A program made the translations under genes and the position numbers. Shown here in pieces: positions 26,517-34,867 of a DNA stretch of 46,513 bases. The stretch comes from an uncultured Chitinophagaceae bacterium. GTDB taxonomy: Bacteria > Bacteroidota > Bacteroidia > Chitinophagales > Chitinophagaceae. Numbering within the stretch: the stretch's first letter is position 1; each line of letters starts with the position of its first letter. The stretch lies in contig CAITVK010000057.1 of the NCBI GenBank assembly GCA_903895845.1, forward strand, positions 1 to 46,513. Reading direction: 5' to 3'. The notes under the pieces are model-generated. The model searched no databases. It was not told where the DNA came from and saw only the letters and a list, made by a program, of their open reading frames with translations.

Positions 26517-27003
26517 TGGCAGTCAGCTTCATTATTTTAGTAAATAAGGTCTCATTTCCGTGAGGTGACACAGTTGTTCGCAACGGCTGTATCAGTTTAC
26601 GATCCTCTTGTTTAATATGATATCCCTGGGCAGTCAGTAGTCGCGACAAAGGCATTTCGAAGGGAACCAATACCTCCTCATTATCAAAGAATAATGGCAA
26701 GTGCTTATTGCCAATTTCATAGCAGACAGATGCCATTTCGAACATATTCTTAGGACTAATTACGATACAACTACACGCCAATACCTCTACAGCAATGATA
26801 GTGGTTTCATCTTCAAACAATACGTCACCTTGCGTAAGTGCAGGGTTTTCTTGCATGAATTTCAAAGAAACATCCCTGCCTGATGCCGTACGTTTTCTTT
26901 GTATGCGTTTATTGGTCTCAAACCACTCCAACGCCAACCAGTCAATGCTTTTATGAGGGATGGGATAGGTATTGATATTCCCAATTTTATGTTGAATGAG
27001 CAT
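26509..27003 (-). CDS. ureE: Urease accessory nickel chaperone UreE
   Basis: A 164-residue UreE nickel metallochaperone. The N-terminal peptide-binding domain and the C-terminal metal domain are both present; the conserved interface His is in GNKHLPLFF, and YEIGNKHLP fits the family GNRHxP motif. The C-terminus (SPHGNETLFTKIMKLTANE) has only one His, so the His-rich tail of Klebsiella-type UreE is absent. Nickel binding would then rest on the dimer-interface His. The ATG at 27003 lies 132 bases after ureC, a gap filled by an inverted repeat. Confidence 0.9.
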   Translation of the reverse strand: MLIQHKIGNINTYPIPHKSIDWLALEWFETNKRIQRKRTASGRDVSLKFMQENPALTQGDVLFEDETTIIAVEVLACSCIVISPKNMFEMASVCYEIGNKHLPLFFDNEEVLVPFEMPLSRLLTAQGYHIKQEDRKLIQPLRTTVSPHGNETLFTKIMKLTANE

Positions 27004-27045
27004 GAAGCAAATTGATAATTAATAATTGACAATTGATACAAGCAC

Positions 27046-27112
27046 TTGCCACTAATTGCACCAATAACCACGAATGTATTTTATTAGTGCTTATTTGTGC
27101 AATTCGTGGCAA
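27046..27112. repeat. Inverted repeat inside the urease operon (ureC-ureE gap)
   Basis: Arms 27046-27076 and 27082-27112 are complementary at about 26 of 31 positions around a 5-base loop. The arms contain spaced copies of CACNAAT-like steps (GCCACTAATTGCAC and CACGAATG). A related repeat lies in the ureB-ureC gap. An AATTGATAATTAATAATTG stretch precedes it at about 27010. Confidence 0.75.
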
Positions 27113-27135
27113 AATAACCGAGATGGCTTCTCAAT

Positions 27136-28851
27136 TTAAAACAAGAAATATCGTTGCGCTAAAGGCAATACCGCCATCGGTTCGCAGGTAATCACTTCGC
27201 CATCAACCTTCACTTCATAGTTCTCCGGATTCACTTCTATGTTGGGGGTAGCGTCATTATGAATCAAATCTTTCTTGCCAATATTCCTGCAGTTCTTCAC
27301 GGGCAATACCATTTTACTCAATCCATAACCTTCTACTACCTTATTATCCAAAGACAATTGCGATACAAATGTGGCACAAGTACTAAACAATGCCTTTCCA
27401 TAAGACCCAAACATGTGTCTATAAATAACAGGTTGTGGCGTAGGGATAGACGCATTCGGATCACCCATTCTTGCCGCTATTATCATCCCACCCTTCAGCA
27501 TCATCTCTGGTTTTACACCAAACATAGATGGTTTCCACAATACAATATCAGCTAGTTTACCTACTTCCAACGAACCTACATATTCTGAGATACCGTGAGA
27601 GATTGCTGGGTTAATCGTGTATTTAGAAACAAATCTTTTCACCCTAAAGTTATCATTATCCTTGCCTTCATCTTCTGGCAATGCACCACGTTGCACCTTC
27701 ATTTTATGTGCCGTTTGCCATGTGCGGGTAATTACTTCACTCACCCTGCCCATCGCTTGCGAATCGCTACTCATCATACTAAACACACCCATATCGTGCA
27801 ATATATCTTCGGCAGCTATCGTTTCTGGACGAATGCGGCTATCTGCAAACGATACATCTTCGGGAACAGTTTTATCCAAGTGGTGACAAACCATCAACAT
27901 ATCCAAGTGTTCATCAATGGTATTCACCGTATAAGGACGCGTTGGATTGGTGGACGACGGCAACACATAAGGATACATCGACGCCTTAATGATGTCTGGT
28001 GCGTGACCGCCACCTGCTCCTTCCGTATGGAAAGTATGTATCACACGCCCATCTATTGCCTTGATGGTATCTTCCAAAAAGCCTCCTTCATTCAATGTAT
28101 CCGTGTGGATGGCCACTTGTACATCATACTTATCCGCTATTTTCAACGAAGCATCTATCACCGCAGGGGTACTGCCCCAATCTTCGTGTATCTTCAAGCC
28201 TAAAGCACCTGCTGCAATTTGTTCTTCCAATGGTTCTAGGCTAGCACAGTTGCCTTTGCCAAAGAAGCCAAGGTTCATCGGAAAAGCATCTGCCGCTTCC
28301 AGCATCTTTTGAATATTCCAGGCACCCGGCGTTACTGTTGTTGCATTGGTACCATCTGCAGGACCAGTTCCTCCACCAATCATGGTAGTGATGCCACTAA
28401 ACAACGCATGGTCAATTTGCTGCGGACAAATGAAATGTATATGCGTATCAATACCTCCAGCAGTTGCTATCAATCCAAAACCTCCATGCACTTCGGTGCT
28501 TGCACCAATCACCATATTAGGCGTGATGCCTTCCATCGTGTCGGGATTGCCAGCCTTGCCAATGCCCGCTATCTTACCATCTTTAATGCCGATATCTGCT
28601 TTCACAATACCCCAATGATCTATAATCATCACGCCAGTAATCACAAAATCGAGTACACCATCTGCACGCTTTGCAGTAGCCGATTGCGCCATACCATCAC
28701 GAATGGTTTTGCCGCCGCCAAACTTGGCTTCATCGCCATAAACGGTATAGTCTCTTTCTATTTCAATAAACAATTCCGTATCGCCCAAGCGCACTTTATC
28801 GCCTGTTGTGGGACCATACATGTTGGCATATTTTGTTCTACTGATGTTCAT
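27136..28851 (-). CDS. ureC: Urease subunit alpha
   Basis: The 571-residue catalytic subunit of urease, which hydrolyses urea to ammonia and carbamate. The nickel ligands are all in place: HTHIHF (two His), GLKIHEDWG with the carbamylated Lys220 and the next His, the His of [19 protein letters not shown], and the Asp of [11 protein letters not shown]. The flap carries the catalytic His in MVCHHLDK. The start [25 protein letters not shown] is diagnostic. It sits 94 bases after ureB and 132 before ureE. Separate alpha, beta and gamma genes are the usual bacterial form. Confidence 0.98.
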   Translation of the reverse strand: MNISRTKYANMYGPTTGDKVRLGDTELFIEIERDYTVYGDEAKFGGGKTIRDGMAQSATAKRADGVLDFVITGVMIIDHWGIVKADIGIKDGKIAGIGKAGNPDTMEGITPNMVIGASTEVHGGFGLIATAGGIDTHIHFICPQQIDHALFSGITTMIGGGTGPADGTNATTVTPGAWNIQKMLEAADAFPMNLGFFGKGNCASLEPLEEQIAAGALGLKIHEDWGSTPAVIDASLKIADKYDVQVAIHTDTLNEGGFLEDTIKAIDGRVIHTFHTEGAGGGHAPDIIKASMYPYVLPSSTNPTRPYTVNTIDEHLDMLMVCHHLDKTVPEDVSFADSRIRPETIAAEDILHDMGVFSMMSSDSQAMGRVSEVITRTWQTAHKMKVQRGALPEDEGKDNDNFRVKRFVSKYTINPAISHGISEYVGSLEVGKLADIVLWKPSMFGVKPEMMLKGGMIIAARMGDPNASIPTPQPVIYRHMFGSYGKALFSTCATFVSQLSLDNKVVEGYGLSKMVLPVKNCRNIGKKDLIHNDATPNIEVNPENYEVKVDGEVITCEPMAVLPLAQRYFLF

Positions 28852-28878
28852 TTTTGATGTTTTAAGTTTTGAATATTA

Positions 28879-28941
28879 GCCACCAATAGCTCTAATAATC
28901 ACGAATGTTTTTTACTATTGTTAATTAGTGATATTCGTGGC
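28879..28941. repeat. Inverted repeat inside the urease operon (ureB-ureC gap)
   Basis: The left arm 28879-28907 and right arm 28915-28941 are imperfectly complementary. Both ends carry the same steps as the repeat at 27046-27112: GCCACCAAT at the outer left, CACGAATG at the inner left and ATTCGTGGCA at the outer right. Confidence 0.65.
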
Positions 28942-28945
28942 AGTT

Positions 28946-29299
28946 CTAAAAGCTTGAAACGGCTTCCAACGCTTTCTCCTTCACGCCCGCATCATCGATG
29001 GCGCCATCCACAAGGTTATTAAAGCCTACAATTGTCTTGTTGCCTGCAAATTCCACCAACTCAATATCCTTCTCTTCACCGGGTTCAAAACGAACTGCTG
29101 TGCCTGCCGCAATGTTCAAACGCATCCCATAAGCCAATGGCCTATCAAACTTCATCTGCCTATTCACCTCAAAGAAATGAAAATGCGAGCCTATCTGCAC
29201 AGGCCTGTCACCCGTATTCACCACCGTCAACTTCACCGTTGCCCTACCCACATTACATTCAATGTCGCCCTTTGCCAGTATATATTCTCCAGGAATCAT
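28946..29299 (-). CDS. ureB: Urease subunit beta
   Basis: A 117-residue urease beta subunit that packs on the alpha subunit and supports the active-site flap. The conserved core is intact: [57 protein letters not shown] and the closing [13 protein letters not shown]. It lies 29 bases after ureA and starts at an ATG. Confidence 0.97.
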   Translation of the reverse strand: MIPGEYILAKGDIECNVGRATVKLTVVNTGDRPVQIGSHFHFFEVNRQMKFDRPLAYGMRLNIAAGTAVRFEPGEEKDIELVEFAGNKTIVGFNNLVDGAIDDAGVKEKALEAVSSF

Positions 29300-29328
29300 G
29301 TTTGTTGTTTTAAGTTATCAGTTTAAAA

Positions 29329-29631
29329 TTATCTTATGGGATCATGCACCGTTACCAGTTTCGTTCCATCGGGGAAGGTGGCTTCTATTTGTACATCGTG
29401 AATCATTTCGGCTATTCCTTCCATTACATCGTCCCGAGTAAGGATTGTTGCGCCAAACTGCATGAGTTCTGCAACCGATTTTCCATCACGTGCTGCCTCT
29501 TGCAAACGCGAACTTATCAATGCAATTGACTCTGGATAATTCAGTTTCAAGCCCCTTGCCTTTCTTTTCTCAGCCAATTCCCCAGCAAGGAATAATAATA
29601 ATTTTTCTGTTTCTCGTGGTGAGAGGTGCAT
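29329..29631 (-). CDS. ureA: Urease subunit gamma
   Basis: A 100-residue urease gamma subunit, all helical with a short C-terminal sheet. The family markers are clear: [38 protein letters not shown], and [33 protein letters not shown]. As the first gene of the leftward operon it marks the promoter side, where about 600 bases without coding sequence separate it from the next gene. No exact TAnnTTTG box stands out upstream. Confidence 0.97.
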   Translation of the reverse strand: MHLSPRETEKLLLFLAGELAEKRKARGLKLNYPESIALISSRLQEAARDGKSVAELMQFGATILTRDDVMEGIAEMIHDVQIEATFPDGTKLVTVHDPIR

Positions 29632-29929
29632 ATATCAAATAATTTATCTAGATAAAAGAAATGTAAAGGAGGCAAAATAGTTATTATTCTGCAATAATTA
29701 AAATTAAGTACATATATTTCTATAAATTTTATACGTGTACTGATTAAAAAAGAAAAATGCAAAGCTAATTTTCAATCATCTCTCAGTATTATCTATCGCG
29801 CGTAATTTCTTTTCTCAATCCGCTACAAACAAACAACAGGAATCAATTAAAAAAATAATCATCATTTCAATGGTTTATTAAGTTGTTTTCTATATTTTTA
29901 CTCGGTAAGAAGGAGATAGTGTCAAAAAG
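29632..29929. other. Intergenic region upstream of ureA
   Basis: About 300 AT-rich bases that must hold the urease promoter. I find no clean operator palindrome and no NikR-like site that I would defend. Confidence 0.4.
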
Positions 29930-30111
29930 AATTCTTTTAGACGCCCTTTAGCAATCAAGAATGTAAGATTCAGCGATATACTAGGGCGAATAGTTCAGAA
30001 AACGAGCCGAGAGGATACATAGCCTCAAATTAATTTGATAGTGACTTATAACGAATGCTGCTATATTCAGAATTATATTCTGGCAGATTGGTTATAAGTC
30101 ACTATTTTTTT
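29930..30111 (+). ncRNA. Candidate structured non-coding RNA or leader
   Basis: Successive hairpins are visible on the plus strand: CGCCCT (29942-29947) with AGGGCG (29983-29988), GAGG (30011-30014) with CCTC (30023-30026), and a long rod from 30038 to 30105. The rod has a perfect 15-bp outer stem and inner stems CTGC/GCAG and CAGAAT/ATTCTG, and is followed by a T-run. This is either an independent small RNA of about 180 bases, divergent from ureA, or an attenuated leader of the gene at 30228. I cannot match it to a known RNA family. Confidence 0.35.
30038..30111 (+). terminator. Long hairpin with T-run
   Basis: ATAGTGACTTATAAC (30038-30052) pairs perfectly with GTTATAAGTCACTAT (30091-30105), then TTTTTT. 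The loop holds a further nested stem. GTCACTAT occurs again right after the T-run (30112-30119), so the left arm has an alternative partner. Confidence 0.65.
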
Positions 30112-30227
30112 GTCACTATAGCTTTTTATTTCCAAGATCGACAGTTGTAGTGTTGGCTTCAATCGGTTCAATCAGTCTGATATTGCTATCCCTTTATTTT
30201 TATTAATTAGTAACTAACCTTAGAAAG

Positions 30228-30725
30228 ATGAACCCACTTTTAACAAACACACTTTGTGTACTGATTTTGACATTAACCCTTGCACAAGCAGGCTATTCTC
30301 AGAGAAATAGCCCTTGGAAAAAACAACCTTATGAGATTGTCTCAGGTGTATATGTGTGTGTTGGCATGCACAAATATAGCCTTACACTCGGCCAAGGGTT
30401 TTCGGTTTATCTGAGAAATATAAACAGAAAACCAGTTGTTGTAACAGGCACACTAAAGGCTATTACTGTTTGTGACAGTGTAATAACAACCACATTTGTA
30501 ACAAAACTTGCACCCGGACAAATAAGATCTGGGGGCAATATGAAATTCACGAACGGCAATAGCCAGACAGGTGTAGTTACGCCCCTGGACTGTGCCGGAG
30601 TAACTTTTTATGATCCTAAAACGAAGCACAAATTTGTAAATAGAATAAAGCAAGTTGCTCTAGAAGATTTGATGGTGAAGAACGCTGCTACTACACGAAA
30701 TGAGACCATTGCAAAAGTTAAATAG
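30228..30725 (+). CDS. Hypothetical secreted protein
   Basis: A 165-residue protein with a signal peptide (MNPLLTNTLCVLILTLTLAQAG, cleaved near GYSQ). The mature part looks like a small beta-rich domain (VSGVYVCVGMHKYSLTL, GFSVYLRNI, KPVVVTGTLKAI) with four Cys that could form disulfides, and a short charged tail. I do not recognise a family. The ATG at 30228 follows the candidate RNA by about 115 bases. It is followed by nested inverted repeats and a terminator-like hairpin, so it is probably a single-gene transcript. Confidence 0.65.
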   Translation: MNPLLTNTLCVLILTLTLAQAGYSQRNSPWKKQPYEIVSGVYVCVGMHKYSLTLGQGFSVYLRNINRKPVVVTGTLKAITVCDSVITTTFVTKLAPGQIRSGGNMKFTNGNSQTGVVTPLDCAGVTFYDPKTKHKFVNRIKQVALEDLMVKNAATTRNETIAKVK

Positions 30726-30792
30726 GGCAATAAAGAGATTTCAATGCATCTACCATTAGCAATCTTTATTTATTTAAACCTTAGTAACTGCC

Positions 30793-30837
30793 AGCCCATG
30801 ACAGGAGTCATGAGCTAGGCCCCGACATTCATGGGCT
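30793..30837. repeat. Nested competing inverted repeats
   Basis: AGCCCATGA (30793-30801) pairs with TCATGGGCT (30829-30837), while CATGAC (30798-30803) can instead pair with GTCATG (30807-30812). GAGCTAGG and GGGCTAGG also occur as direct repeats. The structures are mutually exclusive. Confidence 0.5.
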
Positions 30838-30847
30838 AGGTGAGCGG

Positions 30848-30882
30848 AGGGTCAACAACCTTTTGAAGGTTGTTGACCCTTT
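30848..30882 (+). terminator. Terminator-like hairpin
   Basis: AGGGTCAACAACCTT (30848-30862) and AAGGTTGTTGACCCT (30866-30880) form a perfect 15-bp stem with a 3-base loop. Only a short T-run follows. It lies between the convergent genes ending at 30725 and 30910 and may serve either strand. Confidence 0.6.
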
Positions 30883-30909
30883 GTAGATTGGGCCAGATGG
30901 TGTAAATTA

Positions 30910-31530
30910 CTATTTCATTTTTTCTTCCGTCATTCTTATGAGTGTAATTATTTTATTCGCTTCTTCAAACATGTAGCTAAGTTTTGAAGTATGATTGTAA
31001 ATATTCTCCATTTTATCCTTAATAGTATATTTCCCTTTAGTGGTAAGTAAATATAGCTTCACTATCCCCTTTTCTGAAGTAAGCGCTGTATCAACTTTAT
31101 CTGCCGATGGAATAAATGTTTCTGCTTTTTTAATAAACTCTTGACCAGCTTGTTTTACATTATCATGCTGACCAGCTCCGATTATGCCAGTACCTGTACT
31201 GAAATAAAGGCTTACATCTCCGGTTTTGAAGGATACGAGTGTAATAATGGCCTTGCCTTCATAATCCCAATCCATTAGAGCTCCATACAAAACTTCTTTG
31301 TCGCCAACATTGGGCAAGTTTAATTGATTGTAATGAATGGAATAAGCTAATTTTTTTAAACCTTCATAAGGATTTTGGTCAAGCCTTGTTTCTTTCGGTC
31401 TTGCTGTATCTTCTGAAATTTGCATCGAAACAGGGTCATTTCTTTTTGCCTTGTCTTTCCTTTTAATCGAAAAAGCAACCAAAAGCCCGATTAAAACAAT
31501 TGCAACTGCCATAATGTAAGTCATCTTCAT
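30910..31530 (-). CDS. Hypothetical membrane-anchored protein
   Basis: A 206-residue protein with one N-terminal hydrophobic segment (YIMAVAIVLIGLLVAFSI) followed by a basic stop (KRKDKAKR), so it is anchored in the inner membrane, or it may be an uncleaved signal. The rest is soluble: a conserved-looking YGALMDWDYEGKAIITLVSFKTGDVSLYFSTGTGIIGAG block, then a helical C-terminus. This block resembles small Bacteroidota proteins of unknown function that sit near stress or secretion genes, but I cannot name the family. Repeat array C lies upstream. Confidence 0.6.
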   Translation of the reverse strand: MKMTYIMAVAIVLIGLLVAFSIKRKDKAKRNDPVSMQISEDTARPKETRLDQNPYEGLKKLAYSIHYNQLNLPNVGDKEVLYGALMDWDYEGKAIITLVSFKTGDVSLYFSTGTGIIGAGQHDNVKQAGQEFIKKAETFIPSADKVDTALTSEKGIVKLYLLTTKGKYTIKDKMENIYNHTSKLSYMFEEANKIITLIRMTEEKMK

Positions 31531-31702
31531 AGTTTAGTTTTAATTACCATTTTTAGATTACCGAAAGCATTCCCCATTCCAGTTTCCCTTCAAACATTTT
31601 CACACCGCTTACCAAAGATGAGGGATAATTGATAAATAAATGAATATTTTATAACTATAAAGAAAGGATTCTCTACAAAAGCCCTCTATAACCTCATTTA
31701 TT

Positions 31703-32045
31703 GGCTCACTTTGTTATAAGTGAGCCTTACAATGCTCATAGTAAGCCTCACAATGAACGAGTGAGTGATTTATTGACAGAATGAACGATTTATTGACCGA
31801 GTGAGCCTTACAATGCTCATAGTAAGCCTTACAATGAACGAGTGAGCGATTTATTGACAGAATGAACGATTTATTGACCAAGTGAGCCTTACAATGCTCA
31901 TAGTAAGCCTTACAATGAACGAGTGAGTGATTTATTGACAGAATGAACGATTTATTGACCGAGTGAGCCTTACAATGCTCATAGTGAGCCTTACAATGAA
32001 CGAGTGAGCCTTACAATGAACGAGTGAGTGATTTATTGACAGAAT
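31703..32045. repeat. 20-21-bp tandem repeat array C with 81-bp superunit
   Basis: Units of 20 or 21 bases run without spacers from 31720. Two unit kinds alternate: GTGAGCCTTACAATG-type and GTGAGTGATTTATTG-type. Four units make an 81-bp superunit that starts at 31720, 31801, 31882 and 31963, with exact 81-base spacing; the fourth is rearranged, with extra GTGAGCC units. An inverted GGCTCACT (31703-31710) opens the array and pairs with AGTGAGCC (31719-31726). It lies between the metalloprotease terminator and the gene at 30910. The remainder of this gap (31531-31702) shows nothing else. Confidence 0.92.
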
Positions 32046-32082
32046 AGGAGTCTTTGTCTTCCGAGAGATAGTTTCATCAAAC

Positions 32083-32123
32083 AAAAAAGCTGTTGAAACA
32101 CATCAGGTATCAACAGCTTTTTT
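32083..32123 (-). terminator. Terminator of the metalloprotease gene
   Basis: AAAAAAGCTGTTGA (32083-32096) pairs with TCAACAGCTTTTTT (32110-32123). On the minus strand it ends in a T-run 16 bases after the stop codon at 32139. It works in both directions by symmetry. Confidence 0.85.
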
Positions 32124-32138
32124 ATCTTCTTCAAATCC

Positions 32139-34694
32139 TTACTTAGGATCCAATGTTCTTTTTATCTTTTCTTGCAAGTCTTGCAAATGAAGTTTACTTA
32201 GCTTATCGGTAGTTAAAGGTATCGCTGCAATCAATTGACTGCGCAACTGTACCAACTGTCCTCTCGCTATCGCTGGCAAATCGCTGCGTGAGGTATTGCT
32301 TCCAAACGAAAACAACGGATCACCAAAGTTGATGGTAGGTATAGCAGGAGCAGGGGGATTGATGATAGCTGCCAACTTATCTACATAACTCTTCTGAAGC
32401 ATCCTTCTATATATGTCTACCGGTTTATGGGTCAGCAATTCAGTAAACAACCCACCTTGTACATCAGTCAACAACTCAATTGCATTGTAGGCTTTGTCGG
32501 CACCAAACCTTTCCACGCAAGCCTGCATCCTTGTCAATCTATCAGCATTCAACAGGCTAGACAACGCACTTTCCTGAAGGGCAATCACAGGATCTCCGCC
32601 TGAAGGATTATTTATTTTATCTAAAATGTCCTTTTGCAACAACCATCTTGGCGTAGTAAACACCTGCTTATTCAAGAAGGCAGCCGCACTCTTTTGCTTT
32701 TCTTTTGGTGTAATCTCATACACAGCCCCGGGTTGCTCCACACTTTTAAAGGTCTCATACACGCCACCTATATTGCGGGTTACATGACCAATATACCTGC
32801 GGAACTGCCCAACCAACTGGCCATATATATCGGATAAGTTATCATTCAAATCTGCTTCTTCTTTGGTCCAGGTAGGCAGCTGTGGCAATATCCGTTGCAA
32901 ATTCTTAATGCCATACTCACTTGCCTTTACAGCATCATCACCCAAATCTTCACTTTGTGTTCTAGGGTCAGACATATTTCCGCCCTCAAAACTACCAAAC
33001 CAATTGCGTGGGTTTTCTTTCAATGCCGCAATAATCATCTTGTTACTAGCTTTCTTTTGCTCTTCTTCATTTGCTCCAGGAATGTGACAATATCCCCATT
33101 TGATAGCCCAATAGTCATAGTCGCCAATGCGCGGATACAAGCCCATTTTGCCAATACTATCCTCGGGTTGTGCCACATAATTGAAGCGGGCATAATCCAT
33201 AATGGAAGCCGTATGACCATGTGCTTCTACCCAAGCTTTATTTCGCAATAGTTCCACAGGTGTTTTGCTGCTACTACCCATATTGTGCCTCAACCCGAGG
33301 GTATGCCCTACCTCGTGAGAAGAAACAAAACGAATCAGATCGCCCATCAATGCCTCATCAAACTTCATCTTTCTGGCACGTGGGTCTACTGCCCCTGCTT
33401 GTATCATATACCAGTCGTGTACCAGCTTCATCACATTGTGATACCAACCTATATGACTTTCCAATATCTCTCCACTTCTAGGATCGTGCACATTGGGGCC
33501 ATACGCATTTTCTACATCAGAGGCAAAGTACCGCAACACCGAGAAACGGGCATCTTCCAGACTCATGGTCGTATCGTTTTCAGGCCACTCCTTCCCTATT
33601 ATCGCATTCTTGAAGCCTGCTTTCTCAAAAGCTTTCTGCCAGTCGTTGATGCCAGCTATCAGATAAGGCCTCCATTGCTTTGGGGTAGCCGGATCTATAT
33701 AATATATTATGGGCTTCTTGGGTTCTACCAATTCGCCTCGCATCCACTTAAACACATCACTATCATTGGGTTCCAGCCGCCAACGAGTTGCAAATTCTTT
33801 GGTATCAACGTGTTGCTGGTCATCACTATACTGTGTATATTCTTCCGTAAAATAACCAACCCTTTTATCTGCAATCCTTTTTTCCATTGGCACTTTGGGC
33901 AATAGAAGCAACGAGGTATTTAGCTCCAGCGTAACAGCCCCTGCTGCATTGGCGGCAGGCAAAGACGAAGAGGGTATGCCCGGAAAAGAAAACCCGCCAC
34001 CACCTGCTGAGAAGGTTTTTACAGTACGAATTTCTGTATTGATTTCATAGGTATTGATAGATTCGATATAAGACCTATCTGGGGATTCCCCACTGAAACT
34101 ATACCTCTTTTTAACGGCACTGCCCAGACTTACCGGTTGATTGTCGCCCTTAAAAAATTCGGTAACATCTATGATGCTACTCGGGTGCAAACTATCTTTT
34201 CCCTTAGCAGCAATATTGAACGAACTGGCAATACTATTTACGTTGCTATTGGAAACCGCTTTGTAGATGGCTTGTGAGGAATCGGCCGTATTCACCAAAG
34301 TTATCACCCGCAGGAAGATAGAATTATTAGGCCCTTTCTCGAAGGTAAGTGTATTCTGATTGGCAATCTCTCCGCCATAGCCTGCACCGGTAGGCACTTT
34401 GGCAAAGCGGACGACAGCCAATATCTCACGACCCAAAAGAGCATCAGGAATTTCGAAATAATATTTGTCTTCTACTTTATGAACAGTGAAAAGCCCTTTT
34501 TTGGTGATGGCTTTATCGGTAATCACTTCTTTGTAAGGCTTTGGGCCATCAGACGATTTGCCGCTCATGAATGCAGCTAAGTCGGCAAATCCCCCCATCC
34601 CTTTGTGTCTTGTTGAATCGGGAATGGGGTTTTTCTTTTGAGCTATAGAACAAATACTCAGCAAAAGCGTAAACCCAACAAATAGTTTCTTCAT
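32139..34694 (-). CDS. Zinc-dependent metalloprotease (DUF5117/met-zincin type)
   Basis: An 851-residue exported protease. The signal peptide (MKKLFVGFTLLLSICSIAQ) is followed by an N-terminal DUF5118/DUF5117-like region (GKGLFTVHKVEDKYYFEIPDALLGREILAVVRF-type block) and then a metzincin catalytic domain. The zinc site HEVGHTLGLRH has ligands His460, His464 and His470 with catalytic Glu461, followed by NMGSSS; a Met-turn-like SIMDYARFNY comes after about 30 residues. The C-terminal 250 residues (DILDKINNPSGGD..., helical) belong to the same family. Periplasmic or surface location is expected; the substrate is unknown. It has its own terminator. Confidence 0.9.
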   Translation of the reverse strand: MKKLFVGFTLLLSICSIAQKKNPIPDSTRHKGMGGFADLAAFMSGKSSDGPKPYKEVITDKAITKKGLFTVHKVEDKYYFEIPDALLGREILAVVRFAKVPTGAGYGGEIANQNTLTFEKGPNNSIFLRVITLVNTADSSQAIYKAVSNSNVNSIASSFNIAAKGKDSLHPSSIIDVTEFFKGDNQPVSLGSAVKKRYSFSGESPDRSYIESINTYEINTEIRTVKTFSAGGGGFSFPGIPSSSLPAANAAGAVTLELNTSLLLLPKVPMEKRIADKRVGYFTEEYTQYSDDQQHVDTKEFATRWRLEPNDSDVFKWMRGELVEPKKPIIYYIDPATPKQWRPYLIAGINDWQKAFEKAGFKNAIIGKEWPENDTTMSLEDARFSVLRYFASDVENAYGPNVHDPRSGEILESHIGWYHNVMKLVHDWYMIQAGAVDPRARKMKFDEALMGDLIRFVSSHEVGHTLGLRHNMGSSSKTPVELLRNKAWVEAHGHTASIMDYARFNYVAQPEDSIGKMGLYPRIGDYDYWAIKWGYCHIPGANEEEQKKASNKMIIAALKENPRNWFGSFEGGNMSDPRTQSEDLGDDAVKASEYGIKNLQRILPQLPTWTKEEADLNDNLSDIYGQLVGQFRRYIGHVTRNIGGVYETFKSVEQPGAVYEITPKEKQKSAAAFLNKQVFTTPRWLLQKDILDKINNPSGGDPVIALQESALSSLLNADRLTRMQACVERFGADKAYNAIELLTDVQGGLFTELLTHKPVDIYRRMLQKSYVDKLAAIINPPAPAIPTINFGDPLFSFGSNTSRSDLPAIARGQLVQLRSQLIAAIPLTTDKLSKLHLQDLQEKIKRTLDPK

Positions 34695-34867
34695 ACTCAG
34701 ATTATCTTTTTAGTGATGACTTGGCGTTAAAGATAGGTTTACGATTGATATAGAAAAATTGGATAGATGAAGCAGGTGGTTATTTATACATACTGATTGG
34801 GTATTGCCGAAAAACTAATATAGGAACACTACTACAAAACAGGTATTTTTACTGAAAATTAGGAGTT

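Noticed and set aside
27595-28857. Open frames of up to 202 codons antisense to ureC
   Set aside because: They are shadows of a highly conserved gene and carry no signatures of their own.
31703-32045. CRISPR array
   Set aside because: Units are contiguous with no unique spacers, and no cas genes are in the window. The same holds for arrays A and B.
33285-33905. 206-codon open frame antisense to the metalloprotease
   Set aside because: It shows no domain signature and lies wholly inside a convincing protease gene.
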